Assembly: GCF_030504645.1 (NCBI RefSeq)
Contig: NZ_JAUKWQ010000002.1
Coordinates: forward strand, 434,001-498,000
DNA length: 64,000 nt
Direction: 5' to 3'
Source: Rhizobium oryzicola
GTDB lineage: Bacteria; Pseudomonadota; Alphaproteobacteria; Rhizobiales; Rhizobiaceae
The stretch's first letter is position 1. Every line of letters begins with the position of its first letter. The notes under the pieces are model-generated. The model ran no database searches. It was not told the DNA's origin and saw nothing but the letters and a program-made list of their open reading frames with translations. The translations under genes were made by a program, and so were the position numbers. Positions 7,963 to 17,060 of this stretch are shown piece by piece.

Positions 7963-9831
7963 ATGATCTTTTCCGCTATCGCCCACCGCTTCGAGACCTT
8001 TCTGGATCCCTTCGGGCGAAAGGACGACTTGCGCCCGCCTGCGGGCACCATCCCCTTCATCTGGTTCTATGTTCGGCAGGCCAAGGCGCCGTTTCTGGCC
8101 ATGCTGGTTCTCGGCGGCATGACGGCGGCGATCGAGGCTGCCCTGTTCTGGTTCGTCGGGCGGTTGGTGGATCTTCTGGCGACGGTGGACAAGGCCGCCG
8201 GTTGGGGTGGCTTGCTCCATCAGCATGGCCCTGAACTGTTCGGCATGCTGGTGCTGATCGGCGTGGTGCGGTTTCTGGTGACGCTGGCCACCGCCATGGT
8301 TGACCAGCAGATCATCACACCCGGCTTCTACAATCTGGTGCGTTGGCAGTCTTACCAGCACGTGGCGCGCCAATCGCTTTCCTTCTTCCAGAATGATTTT
8401 GCCGGCCGCATCGTCACCAAGGTCTGGTCCGGCGGGCAGGCGGCGGGCGATCTCGTGACCTCGCTGATGGAAAGCGTGTGGTTCGTGCTGATCTACTGCG
8501 CCTCCATGCTGTTCCTGATCGGCGGGCTGGACTGGCGGCTGGCCATGATCGTTGTCATCTGGATCGGCGTCTTTTCGCTGCTGGCCCGCTATTTCGTGCC
8601 GCGCATCCGGTTTCATTCGCGCGAGACGGCGGAAGCAGCCTCGATGCTGTCCGGCCGTATGGTGGATGCCTATAGCAACATCCAGACGCTTCGCCTGTTC
8701 GGCAATAGCGACGCCAATGACCGCTATATGCGCGAAGGCTTCGACACGTTTCAGCGCACGACCCTGATGTTCACCCGCTTCATCACCGGCGTGCGCGCTT
8801 CCATGGCGCTGCTGTCCGGCGTGATGATCACCAGCATGGCGGCGCTCTGCGTGCACTTATGGCTGGTGGGGTCGATCAGTTCCGGGGCGGTTGCCTTCAC
8901 GCTCGCATTGGTGCTGCGCCTCAACTTCTTGCTCGGGCGCCTGATGACGCAGTTCAACGGCATCATGCGCAATTTCGGCACGGTACAGAACGCCGCGGAA
9001 CTCATTTCCAAGCCCGTCGAACTGGTGGATGCTGCCAACGCCAAGCCACTGACAGTGCGCCAGCCGGAAATCCGTTTCGAAAAGGTCAGCTTCCATTACG
9101 GGCGCGGCAAATCGGTCATCGAAGGACTCGACCTGACAATCCGTCCCGGTGAAAAGGTCGGCATTGTCGGGCGCTCGGGCGCGGGCAAATCCACGCTCGT
9201 CAACCTGCTCCTGCGCTTCTACGACCTGCAGGGTGGGCGCATCCTGATCGACGGACAGAATATTGCCGAGGTCAGCCAAGAATCGCTGCGTGCGCAGATC
9301 GGCATGGTCACGCAGGATACCTCGCTGCTGCATCGGTCGATCCGCGACAATATTCTCGTCGGGCGGGCGGATGCGTCCGATGAATACTTGCTGCAGGCGG
9401 CGCGCCGCGCCCAGGCTGACAGCTTCATCCTGACGCTGGAGGACCAGCAGGGCCGCAAGGGTTTCGATGCGCATGTGGGCGAGCGTGGGGTAAAACTTTC
9501 TGGCGGGCAGCGCCAGCGCATCGCCATTGCGCGCGTCATGCTGAAGGATGCGCCGATCCTGGTGCTGGACGAGGCAACCTCGGCGCTCGATTCCGAAGTT
9601 GAAGCCGCCATCCAGTCCAATCTGGATGAGCTGATGAAGGGCAAGACGGTGCTGGCGATTGCGCATCGCCTTTCGACCATCGCCGCCCTCGATCGCCTGA
9701 TTGTCATGGACAAGGGCCGTATCATCGAAGAGGGCACCCATGCGGAGCTGATCGAGCGCGGCGGGCTCTATGCGGAGCTTTGGGCGCGCCAGTCGGGCGG
9801 GTTCATCGCAGTCGACGAGGCGGCGCAGTAA
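7963..9831 (+). CDS. MsbA-type ABC exporter, fused permease and ATPase (paralogue 2)
   Basis: A 622-residue half-transporter with the same order as the protein at 751-2610: about six membrane segments, then an ATPase with Walker A GRSGAGKS, signature LSGGQ, Walker B ILVLDEA and IAHRLST. Long stretches of the ATPase are nearly identical to the paralogue (for example RKGFDAHVGERGVKLSGGQ), so they share a recent origin. The ATG at 7963 has no strong ribosome binding site, but the homology begins close to it. The substrate is unknown; it may pair with the other protein. Confidence 0.87.
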   Translation: MIFSAIAHRFETFLDPFGRKDDLRPPAGTIPFIWFYVRQAKAPFLAMLVLGGMTAAIEAALFWFVGRLVDLLATVDKAAGWGGLLHQHGPELFGMLVLIGVVRFLVTLATAMVDQQIITPGFYNLVRWQSYQHVARQSLSFFQNDFAGRIVTKVWSGGQAAGDLVTSLMESVWFVLIYCASMLFLIGGLDWRLAMIVVIWIGVFSLLARYFVPRIRFHSRETAEAASMLSGRMVDAYSNIQTLRLFGNSDANDRYMREGFDTFQRTTLMFTRFITGVRASMALLSGVMITSMAALCVHLWLVGSISSGAVAFTLALVLRLNFLLGRLMTQFNGIMRNFGTVQNAAELISKPVELVDAANAKPLTVRQPEIRFEKVSFHYGRGKSVIEGLDLTIRPGEKVGIVGRSGAGKSTLVNLLLRFYDLQGGRILIDGQNIAEVSQESLRAQIGMVTQDTSLLHRSIRDNILVGRADASDEYLLQAARRAQADSFILTLEDQQGRKGFDAHVGERGVKLSGGQRQRIAIARVMLKDAPILVLDEATSALDSEVEAAIQSNLDELMKGKTVLAIAHRLSTIAALDRLIVMDKGRIIEEGTHAELIERGGLYAELWARQSGGFIAVDEAAQ

Positions 9832-9900
9832 GTTCTCAGGCTCTCGACGGTGGTTCGAGCTCAGGTTATGCTAGGCCAATCACTGGCCGAGGATGCGCCC

Positions 9901-10137
9901 ATGCTGCCCTTTATCGCGATCGTGCTGGTCACGTGGTTCCTGATCGCCACCTTTCCCATCTGGTTTGGTCTCACCATGGGATTGTTCGGTGCCGTTTTGG
10001 GTATGATCGGCGCCCTGCTCGGTGGAGCGATAGCCCTATTCGTCCTTATGATGCTGACCGTACCGGCGCTTATTGCACTTTACGTGCTGATGAAAGTTTT
10101 TGTTGCGCTTTACCAGGCAGAGCCTGAGCGTCGTTAA
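9901..10137 (+). CDS. small hydrophobic membrane protein
   Basis: A 78-residue protein made almost entirely of two or three membrane-spanning segments with glycine-rich stretches (GLTMGLFGAVLGMIGALLGG), ending in a short charged tail EPERR. The ATG at 9901 follows GAGGA at 9889-9893; an earlier in-frame start at 9850 would only add a poorly conserved-looking leader. It follows the ABC exporter by about 70 bp and may be co-transcribed. I do not recognise a family. Confidence 0.55.
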   Translation: MLPFIAIVLVTWFLIATFPIWFGLTMGLFGAVLGMIGALLGGAIALFVLMMLTVPALIALYVLMKVFVALYQAEPERR

Positions 10138-10494
10138 TTGCCAAAACTGAGAAAATAATCTGCGCACAACCTGTCGCTGTCGTGAAGACGAGGGCGGCGA
10201 ATCATGTTGTGATGTTTGATGTAGCGCAAATCGTTTCCGTATCCGGGGATGTAGGGGAGCGGAACGACTTGGGGCAGGCTGGCCGCCGGCGTGGATTCGT
10301 GACGGCACAGTGGAGCGGAATGATGCAACAGACCCGCGACAATGTGCCGTATGCTGATGCCGAGGCTGGACTTGCGCCAAGATCGTGCTTAGAAATCAAG
10401 ACGGGGATATAGGTTCCAATTGTGTCTAAATTGGATTCTGTTGGGGTAGGGGCATGCAATTCCACGACATTTTTGCGCAGAGGATGGGTTGAAC
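10138..10494 (+). promoter_or_regulatory. noncoding region upstream of petABC
   Basis: This 357 bp gap precedes the cytochrome bc1 operon and should contain its promoter. CCAATT-N7-AATTGG (10416-10434) is a perfect inverted repeat 60 bp before the petA start. It does not match the FNR/FixK consensus (TTGAT-N4-ATCAA). A 76-codon frame at 10182 has no clear ribosome binding site and was not called. No RNA gene was recognised. Confidence 0.35.
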
Positions 10495-11073
10495 GTGAGT
10501 GAACACGACACCAATGGCGGCACTGTGGCTGAGCCCACACGTCGTGATTTCCTGTATTTGACCACTGGCATGGCGGGTGCCGTCGGGGCTGTTGCGGTTG
10601 CGTGGCCGTTCATCGACCAGATGAGACCGGATGCCTCTACACTCGCGCTCGCTTCCATCGAAGTCGATGTGTCCGGTTTGCAGCCGGGCATGTCGCTGAC
10701 TGTCAAATGGCGCGGCAAGCCGGTCTTCATCCGCAACCGCACGCCGAAGGAAGTGGAAGAGGCGAATGCCGTTGCCCTTGCCGATCTCAAGGATCCGGTG
10801 GCGCGCAATGCCAATATCGCTGCGGACGCACAGGCAACCGACATCGATCGCTCTGCCGGCAAGGGCAAGGAAAACTGGATCGTGATGATCGGCTCCTGCA
10901 CCCATCTCGGCTGCGTGCCGCTCGGCCAGTCCGGTGATTTCGGCGGTTGGTTCTGTCCCTGCCATGGCTCGCACTACGATACGGCGGGCCGCGTGCGTAA
11001 AGGTCCGGCACCGCAGAACCTTGCCATTCCAACCTATACGTTTGCTTCCGATACCGTGCTCCGGATCGGGTGA
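10495..11073 (+). CDS. petA: ubiquinol-cytochrome c reductase, Rieske iron-sulfur subunit
   Basis: A 192-residue Rieske protein. A twin-arginine-type signal anchor (RRDFLY, then a hydrophobic helix) comes first, and the cluster ligands stand in CTHLGC (135-140) and CPCHGS (154-159). It transfers electrons from ubiquinol to cytochrome c1 in the cytochrome bc1 complex at the periplasmic face of the inner membrane. I chose GTG at 10495, with GAGGA at 10480-10484, over a TTG two codons upstream. petB follows after 11 bp. Confidence 0.95.
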   Translation: MSEHDTNGGTVAEPTRRDFLYLTTGMAGAVGAVAVAWPFIDQMRPDASTLALASIEVDVSGLQPGMSLTVKWRGKPVFIRNRTPKEVEEANAVALADLKDPVARNANIAADAQATDIDRSAGKGKENWIVMIGSCTHLGCVPLGQSGDFGGWFCPCHGSHYDTAGRVRKGPAPQNLAIPTYTFASDTVLRIG

Positions 11074-11084
11074 GGGGATAAGAT

Positions 11085-12353
11085 ATGAGCGGGCATTCCG
11101 AATACCAGCCATCAACCAGCCTGGAAAAATGGATCGACTCGCGGCTTCCCCTGCCGCGATTGGTGTATGACAGTTTCATCGCCTTTCCGGTGCCGCGGAA
11201 CCTGAACTACGCCTATACCTTTGGCGCGATGCTGGCGGTGATGCTGGTCGTGCAGATCCTTTCCGGTGTCGTGCTGGCCATGCACTACGCGGCCGATACG
11301 ACGGTCGCCTTCATCTCCGTTGAAAAGATCATGCGCGACGTCAACCACGGTTGGCTTTTGCGTTACATGCATGCCAACGGCGCTTCCTTCTTCTTTATCG
11401 CCGTCTACCTGCATATCGCACGCGGCCTTTATTACGGCTCCTACAAGGCACCGCGCGAAATCCTCTGGATCCTTGGCGTTGTCATTTACCTCCTGATGAT
11501 GGCCACCGGCTTCATGGGTTATGTTCTGCCCTGGGGTCAGATGTCCTTCTGGGGTGCGACCGTCATCACCGGCTTCTTCTCGGCGTTCCCGCTCGTCGGC
11601 GAATGGATCCAGCGCTTCCTGCTGGGCGGCTTTGCCGTTGATCAGCCGACGCTGAACCGTTTCTTCTCGCTGCACTACCTGCTGCCCTTCATGATCGCCG
11701 GCGTGGTCATCCTGCATATCTGGGCTCTGCACGTCACGGGCCAGACCAACCCGACCGGCGTCGAAATCAAGACCAAGACGGATACGGTTCGCTTCACGCC
11801 CTATGCGACGCTGAAGGACGCGTTCGGCGTTGGCATCTTCCTGATCGCCTATGCTTGGTTCATCTTCTACATGCCGAACTTCCTCGGCCATCCGGACAAC
11901 TACATTCCGGCCAATGCCCTGAAGACCCCGGCGCATATCGTGCCCGAATGGTATTACCTGCCATTCTATGCGATGCTGCGCGCGATCACCTTCAATGTCG
12001 GACCGATCGACTCCAAGCTTGGCGGCGTTCTGGTGATGTTCGGTTCGATCATCATCCTGTTCTTCCTGCCCTGGCTCGATACGTCCAAGGTTCGCTCGGC
12101 CGTCTATCGCCCGTGGTACAAGCTGTTCTTCTGGATCTTCGTGGCCAATGCCATCGTGCTGGGTTGGCTGGGTTCCCAGCCCGCAGAAGGCCTGTATGTC
12201 GTGCTATCGCAGCTCGGTACGCTCTACTACTTCGGCTTCTTCCTGGTCATCATGCCGCTGCTTGGCCTGCTTGAGACGCCCCGGCGCATCCCCAACTCGA
12301 TCACGGAGGCTGTTCTGGAAAAGAATGGCAAGTCCGCGACGGTACAAGCCTGA
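11085..12353 (+). CDS. petB: ubiquinol-cytochrome c reductase, cytochrome b subunit
   Basis: A 422-residue polytopic membrane protein of bacterial cytochrome b length. It has the haem-ligand helices (HANGASFFF with [13 protein letters not shown] with HIWALH) and the quinol-oxidation-site motif PEWYY. It forms the quinone-reactive core of complex III. A GAGGGG sequence spans the petA stop, seven to ten bases before the ATG. It lies in the middle of petABC, with petC 21 bp downstream. Confidence 0.96.
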   Translation: MSGHSEYQPSTSLEKWIDSRLPLPRLVYDSFIAFPVPRNLNYAYTFGAMLAVMLVVQILSGVVLAMHYAADTTVAFISVEKIMRDVNHGWLLRYMHANGASFFFIAVYLHIARGLYYGSYKAPREILWILGVVIYLLMMATGFMGYVLPWGQMSFWGATVITGFFSAFPLVGEWIQRFLLGGFAVDQPTLNRFFSLHYLLPFMIAGVVILHIWALHVTGQTNPTGVEIKTKTDTVRFTPYATLKDAFGVGIFLIAYAWFIFYMPNFLGHPDNYIPANALKTPAHIVPEWYYLPFYAMLRAITFNVGPIDSKLGGVLVMFGSIIILFFLPWLDTSKVRSAVYRPWYKLFFWIFVANAIVLGWLGSQPAEGLYVVLSQLGTLYYFGFFLVIMPLLGLLETPRRIPNSITEAVLEKNGKSATVQA

Positions 12354-12374
12354 GCGCGTGAGAGGACAATACCC

Positions 12375-13253
12375 ATGAAAAAGCTTGTCACGAGCATTGC
12401 GCTGATGGCGTCTCTGGCCGGTTTCTCCGGCCTGGCGCAGGCTGCAGAGCAGCCACACAACCTTGCGGAAGCTACCGAGCACGCGGCCAAGGCGGGTCAC
12501 TACCCGATCCTGAAGCCGAAGAATGTCGATTGGTCCTTCGCCGGCCCCTTCGGCAAGTATGACAAGGCGCAGCTGCAGCGCGGCCTGAAGATCTACACGG
12601 AAGTCTGTTCCGCCTGTCATTCCATGAACCTCGTTTCCTTCCGAACGCTGGAAGGGCTGGGTTATTCGGACGCGCAGCTGAAGGCCTTTGCCGCACGCTA
12701 CGAAGTGCAGGATGGTCCGAACGATGCGGGCGAGATGTTCAAGCGCAAGGCTGTGCCGTCGGATCACTTCCCGGCACCCTTCCCGAATGAGCAAGCCGCT
12801 GCTGCCGCCAACAATGGTGCGGCTCCGCCTGATATGTCGCTGCTTGCCAAGGCACGCGGTATCACCCGCGGCTTCCCGCTGTTCGTGTTCGACATCTTCA
12901 CCCAGTATCAGGAAGGCGGACCGGATTATATCTACTCGCTGCTGACCGGCTATCAGGAGCCGCCGGAAGGCATCCAGGTGGCCTCGGGTACGCACTTCAA
13001 CCCTTACTTCGCGAACGCCCAGGCGCTGGCCATGGCACAGCCGATCACGGCTGATCAGGTCACCTATGATGATGGCACGCCGCAGACGCTGGACCAGTAT
13101 GCCAAGGACGTTGCCGCCTTCCTGATGTACACGGCCGAGCCGCATCTTGAAGAGCGCAAGCGCACCGGCTTCATGGTGATGGTGTTCCTGGCGATCTTCA
13201 CGATCCTGATTTATCTGACCAAGAAGTCTGTCTACGCCAACAAAGATCATTGA
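12375..13253 (+). CDS. petC: ubiquinol-cytochrome c reductase, cytochrome c1 subunit
   Basis: A 292-residue protein with a signal peptide (cleavage after GLAQA, about residue 23), one c-type haem site CSACH (78-82) and a C-terminal membrane anchor (VMVFLAIFTILIYL). This is the architecture of cytochrome c1. It passes electrons from the Rieske protein to soluble cytochrome c. It is the last gene of petABC and is followed by a strong terminator. Confidence 0.95.
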   Translation: MKKLVTSIALMASLAGFSGLAQAAEQPHNLAEATEHAAKAGHYPILKPKNVDWSFAGPFGKYDKAQLQRGLKIYTEVCSACHSMNLVSFRTLEGLGYSDAQLKAFAARYEVQDGPNDAGEMFKRKAVPSDHFPAPFPNEQAAAAANNGAAPPDMSLLAKARGITRGFPLFVFDIFTQYQEGGPDYIYSLLTGYQEPPEGIQVASGTHFNPYFANAQALAMAQPITADQVTYDDGTPQTLDQYAKDVAAFLMYTAEPHLEERKRTGFMVMVFLAIFTILIYLTKKSVYANKDH

Positions 13254-13276
13254 GCGTAACGGGCGGTGAGGATAAG

Positions 13277-13303
13277 AAAGGCGGCAGAAATGCCGCCTTT
13301 TTT
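13277..13303 (+). terminator. Rho-independent terminator of petABC
   Basis: AAAGGCGGCA (13277-13286) pairs perfectly with TGCCGCCTTT (13291-13300) around a GAAA tetraloop, with the T tract continuing to 13303. It ends the petABC transcript and separates it from apt. Confidence 0.9.
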
Positions 13304-13344
13304 GTTGCTGCGGTTGTCCCTTTCCGTGTTCAGTGAAAGCTCCA

Positions 13345-13887
13345 ATGTCTGAAATAACTTCCTATCTGGCGGGCGCCATCCGCGCGATTCCCGATTATCC
13401 GAAGCCCGGCATCATCTTTCGTGACATCACCACGCTTCTCGGCAACCCGGAAGCTTTTAGGGTCGCTGTCGACGAGCTCGTTCGTCCCTATGCCGATCTT
13501 GCCGTTGATCAGATCGCCGGCATCGAAGCCCGCGGCTTCATCCTGGGTGGCGCGCTCGCGCACCAGCTGTCCTCCGGCTTCGTTCCGATCCGCAAGAAGG
13601 GCAAGCTGCCGCACCAGACCGTGCGCATGGCCTACAGCCTGGAATACGGCACTGACGAGATGGAAATGCATGTCGATGCGGTGAAGCCAGGTGACAAGGT
13701 GATCCTGTGCGACGATCTGATCGCGACCGGTGGTACCGCCGAAGGTGCTGTCAAGCTGCTGCGCCAGCTCGGCGCGGAAGTCGTCTCCGCCTGCTTCGTG
13801 ATCGACCTGCCGGAACTCGGCGGTCGCAAGAAGCTGGAATCGCTTGGCGTGGAAGTGCGCACGCTGGTGGCCTTCGAAGGACATTGA
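13345..13887 (+). CDS. apt: adenine phosphoribosyltransferase
   Basis: A 180-residue purine-salvage enzyme that makes AMP from adenine and PRPP. It has the family opening [18 protein letters not shown] and the PRPP-binding loop [14 protein letters not shown] (about 117-130). The ATG at 13345 matches the usual start (MSEITSYL); an in-frame GTG four codons upstream is possible. It follows petABC beyond a terminator and has its own transcription unit. Confidence 0.94.
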   Translation: MSEITSYLAGAIRAIPDYPKPGIIFRDITTLLGNPEAFRVAVDELVRPYADLAVDQIAGIEARGFILGGALAHQLSSGFVPIRKKGKLPHQTVRMAYSLEYGTDEMEMHVDAVKPGDKVILCDDLIATGGTAEGAVKLLRQLGAEVVSACFVIDLPELGGRKKLESLGVEVRTLVAFEGH

Positions 13888-13952
13888 ACGCCTTCGCTTG
13901 CGTGGAAGCCTGATTCCTTCGTATCTTCTCTGGCAACAAGAGGGGATACGCC

Positions 13953-14567
13953 ATGGATCTGCATACACTTGTCGTTTTTGGCCTGACCTTTTTCGTCTTT
14001 GCCGCCAGTCCCGGCCCCGACAACATGACCATTCTGGCGCGCAGCGTGCATCGCGGCGCGCTCTCTGGCATCGCTTACGGTGCAGGCACCGTCGCGGGTA
14101 TCCTGATCTTCCTCATGCTTGCAGCCTTTGGCCTTTCGGTGCTGGCCACAGAGATGGGGGCCGGTATGACGGTGCTGCGCTATGCGGGGGCGGCTTACCT
14201 CATCTGGATGGGTATCAAGATGTGGACATCAGAACCGGTCGTGCCGCAGGCAGATCATGCCCGGACCTCTGGCGATCTCTGGAAGGGTTTCGTGACCGGT
14301 GTGGTGCTGAACCTCGGTAATCCCAAGATGCCGCTGTTCTATCTGGCGCTTTTGCCCAACGTCGTCAGCGCCAGCCTGACAGCATCGCAGGCTTTGCAAT
14401 TGGCGCTGGCCATTCTTCTGGTGGAGGTTGTCGTCATCGGCGGCCATGTGGCGCTGGCTGCGCGTGCCCGTCGTGCGCTGACCTCGCCGACGGTCGTTCG
14501 CCGCGTCAACCGCGGCGCCGGTGCGGTTATGGTGGGTGCCGGAGTTGCCGTTGCGGCAACGCGTTGA
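13953..14567 (+). CDS. LysE/RhtB-family amino acid exporter
   Basis: A 204-residue membrane protein with about six helices. It has the LysE/RhtB hallmarks SPGPDN near residue 20 and NLGNPK in the middle. The family exports amino acids or derivatives such as homoserine or lysine by proton antiport; the substrate cannot be deduced. It follows apt by 65 bp and ends two bases from the convergent MaoC gene, so no terminator fits between them. Confidence 0.85.
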   Translation: MDLHTLVVFGLTFFVFAASPGPDNMTILARSVHRGALSGIAYGAGTVAGILIFLMLAAFGLSVLATEMGAGMTVLRYAGAAYLIWMGIKMWTSEPVVPQADHARTSGDLWKGFVTGVVLNLGNPKMPLFYLALLPNVVSASLTASQALQLALAILLVEVVVIGGHVALAARARRALTSPTVVRRVNRGAGAVMVGAGVAVAATR

Positions 14568-14569
14568 AC

Positions 14570-15037
14570 TCACACAAATTCCAGCACGCTGCTCTCAAAC
14601 CGCATCACAGTTTCGCCGTTCTGGTTGACGCCTTCATTGAAAGTGGAGTTCAGCCAAGTGCCTGGACGCGAAGCCAGTTCTCGGGTTTCTGTCAGCGTCA
14701 CATAATAGGTGATCGTATCGCCGGCATAGACGGGCCTCAGCCATTGCAGTTTGCGGAAGCCGGGTGACGGCCCCATACGCGGCGGTTCAATACCTTCTCG
14801 CACCAAGCGCGCATGCTCGGCCGCCCAATGAGCCAGAAACATCTTCATCCAGCCGGCGCAGGTATGCCAGCCGGAGGCGCAGAGTGCGCCGAAAACGAAA
14901 TTCTTGGCGGCTTCCGGGTCCAGATGAAACGGCTGTGGGTCGAATTCTCGCGCGTAGCGAATGATGTCTTCGGCGGTAAAGGTCAGCGAACCGGTTTCGA
15001 TGCGGGTGCCAATGGGCGTGAGGTCGGAGAGCTTCAT
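14570..15037 (-). CDS. MaoC-like (R)-specific dehydratase-family protein (gene 2 of pair)
   Basis: A 155-residue single hot-dog-fold protein. Its segment REFDPQPFHLD carries the aspartate and histidine of the MaoC hydratase site, and ASGWHTCAGWM matches the conserved helix. MaoC proteins hydrate enoyl-CoA or act on related thioesters. It overlaps the preceding gene (15034-15492) by four bases. The two are similar in length and motif, so they are co-translated and may form a heterodimer. The acyl substrate is unknown. Confidence 0.82.
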   Translation of the reverse strand: MKLSDLTPIGTRIETGSLTFTAEDIIRYAREFDPQPFHLDPEAAKNFVFGALCASGWHTCAGWMKMFLAHWAAEHARLVREGIEPPRMGPSPGFRKLQWLRPVYAGDTITYYVTLTETRELASRPGTWLNSTFNEGVNQNGETVMRFESSVLEFV

Positions 15038-15492
15038 GCCGCAGTCTCCTTAGGCGCGCGCATGCCGAACATGATGACTTGCTCGGCGGCGCAGACGAGT
15101 TCGCCCCTTTGGTTCTCCAGTTCCGTGCGCATGCGCACCAGACCGATCCCCGGTTTTGAGCGCAGCGGGCGCGCCTCCTGAACGATACCGCGACCCGATA
15201 ATGTGTCGCCTGCCAGAACCGGCTTCTTCCAATCCATGAAATCGACGCCAGGTGCGCCCTGGCAGGTGGAGTTACCGATATAGGCGTCCACGATCATACG
15301 CATCAACATGGCTGCGGTGTGCCAGCCGGAGGCCGCAAGCCCGCCCAAAATGCTGGCCTTGCCCGCTTCTTCATCCAGATGCATCGGCTGGGGATCAAAC
15401 TCACTGGCAAAGGCAATAATCTCCTCTGCCGTCACTGTCTTGGGGCCGAGTGGGAAAACTCGATCAGGTGTGAAGTCCTCGTAATGCAGCAT
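15034..15492 (-). CDS. MaoC-like (R)-specific dehydratase-family protein (gene 1 of pair)
   Basis: A 152-residue hot-dog-fold protein with SEFDPQPMHLD and ASGWHTAAMLM, parallel to its downstream partner. The ATG at 15490-15492 follows a GGGAG sequence. A GTG four codons earlier is in frame but has no better signal. It is the first gene of a two-gene reverse-strand operon. The catalytic Asp and His are present, so it is probably active; a paired paralogue argues for a tandem duplication with a heteromeric enzyme. Confidence 0.82.
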   Translation of the reverse strand: MLHYEDFTPDRVFPLGPKTVTAEEIIAFASEFDPQPMHLDEEAGKASILGGLAASGWHTAAMLMRMIVDAYIGNSTCQGAPGVDFMDWKKPVLAGDTLSGRGIVQEARPLRSKPGIGLVRMRTELENQRGELVCAAEQVIMFGMRAPKETAA

Positions 15493-15670
15493 CGTCTCTC
15501 CCACGCATTAGATATTTGCACCTTAAAGGATCTGTCTCTTCTGCCAAGTGCGAATGCCTTACATTTGCCATGCGAGGCTCTATCCAGCTGGTTTTCATTG
15601 CGGGATCATGCGGATTTTTTCAGGAAGTGCGGCTATTCTTGGCCCAGGCGAAAGTGGGCAGGGGCAACGG

Positions 15671-16750
15671 ATGGGCCGGTTGAGGGCAGCGCTGGAAGAG
15701 GCGGCACAGAGAGGCTTGCTGAACCCGGAACGCATCAGCGATCTGGAAGTGTATCTGAACACGCGCATGAATTCCGGGAAAGGCGAGCAGGGCCTTGAGG
15801 GGAAGGGCTCTGCACCACCAGACACCGAAGTACCGCGCTTCATCCGCGGCTTTCATGACGTGCTGATCAGCCTTGGCGTCTTCATCTTGCTGGTCGGCCT
15901 CGGAGGTGCGGGCTCGATTTTCGCAACGGCACCTGCCATCATCATGCTGGCGGAAATTCTTGTCCGGCGGCAGAGGCTTGCCCTACCGGCTGTTCTGCTT
16001 AGCGTCGCAACGGCGGTCTGGGCCGTCGTGACGAGTGCCGTGATCCTTGATGAGATCTATCCGGATGCGCCTTACCTGGCGCTCGTGCTCAAGACAGTAC
16101 CGATTATGGTCGTCCTCGGCGCCTTTGCCTGGCGCTACCGCGTGCCGTTGGCCGTGGCGCAGTTTCTGGCGTCATGCCTCGTTCTGGTGTTCACGCTGCT
16201 CTTCTGGGGGGTGGCAGCCCTGACGACCTCTTCGAATATCCTGAAGGACCATCCTCTGATTGCCGTCGGCCTGCTGGTCATTGGCGCCGTTTCGATGTTT
16301 GGATTGGCTATGCGCTACGACCTGTCGGATCGCGAGCGTCTCACACGCCGCGCCGATATTGCCTTCTGGCTGCATCTGATGACGGCACCGGCATTGCTCT
16401 ATGCCGCGATCTCGGTCGTGCTGGTTCTTTACCGGAAGGATGTTGCAGGTCTCGATATCTCCGATACCGCGCTTGCGCCTCCGATTATCGGCATCGTTGC
16501 AGTGCTGATGCTGACCGGCCTGGTGATTGACCGGCGCGCCTTTGCGACATCCGGTCTGGTCGCGTTGATCGTGGCGGTGATCAAGGTGTTGCAGACCACT
16601 GATATGACTGGGGATGTGGTGCTGTTTTTGGCCCTGACGACGGTCGGGCTGATCGTGCTTCTGGTCGGCACGGGCTGGCGCTATCTCCGCCGGCAGATCA
16701 TGGAACTTTTGCCGCGCGCCTGGCAGGCGAAATTGCCGCCGGTGATGTAA
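15671..16750 (+). CDS. DUF2157-type polytopic membrane protein
   Basis: A protein of about 359 residues. A short cytoplasmic N-terminus (ALEEAAQRGLLNPERI, typical of DUF2157 proteins) is followed by a linker and roughly ten hydrophobic helices from residue 65 to the end. The ATG at 15671 follows a GGGCAGGGG sequence; the longer frame from 15548 lacks a ribosome binding site and reads as noncoding. No enzymatic motif is visible. Function is unknown. It is divergent from the MaoC pair and is followed by a repeat element. Confidence 0.65.
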   Translation: MGRLRAALEEAAQRGLLNPERISDLEVYLNTRMNSGKGEQGLEGKGSAPPDTEVPRFIRGFHDVLISLGVFILLVGLGGAGSIFATAPAIIMLAEILVRRQRLALPAVLLSVATAVWAVVTSAVILDEIYPDAPYLALVLKTVPIMVVLGAFAWRYRVPLAVAQFLASCLVLVFTLLFWGVAALTTSSNILKDHPLIAVGLLVIGAVSMFGLAMRYDLSDRERLTRRADIAFWLHLMTAPALLYAAISVVLVLYRKDVAGLDISDTALAPPIIGIVAVLMLTGLVIDRRAFATSGLVALIVAVIKVLQTTDMTGDVVLFLALTTVGLIVLLVGTGWRYLRRQIMELLPRAWQAKLPPVM

Positions 16751-16821
16751 CGAGGATCGCGATCTGACGCGAAGTGCTGTAATTGACTGTTGCTAGCGCG
16801 GTGCTCAGCGTTCAAGGAATG

Positions 16822-17003
16822 CCCCCCTCTGTCCTGCCGGACATCTCCCCCACACGGGGGGAGATCAGCAGAACCGCTTCCCGCTCGCTCCTTCGCCAGA
16901 CTCGAATGGTGTCCTGACCGCAGTACGGTTCAAGAGGTTTGGGGCGGTGCCACAATTCGATCTCCCCCCGTGTGGGGGAGATGTCCGGCAGGACAGAAGG
17001 GGG
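16822..17003. repeat. BIME/REP-type palindromic element, copy 1
   Basis: Two 45 bp arms (16822-16866 and 16959-17003) are inverted copies with one mismatch, separated by 92 bp. Each arm contains its own hairpin (ATCTCCCCC / GGGGGAGAT), so each resembles a REP unit. The arms match copy 2 at 55193-55376, but the central segment does not. It fills the convergent gap between the DUF2157 gene and ychF and could also stop transcription from both sides. No coding capacity was found. Confidence 0.88.
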
Positions 17004-17060
17004 TGAACCACCATCAGTAAGGACAGCGCCGTGTAAGGTTACCCGCCGGCGCTCACAGTT

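Noticed and set aside
10182..10412. A 76-codon frame upstream of petA
   Set aside because: No ribosome binding site, no protein-like hydrophobic pattern and no known family; treated as promoter region.
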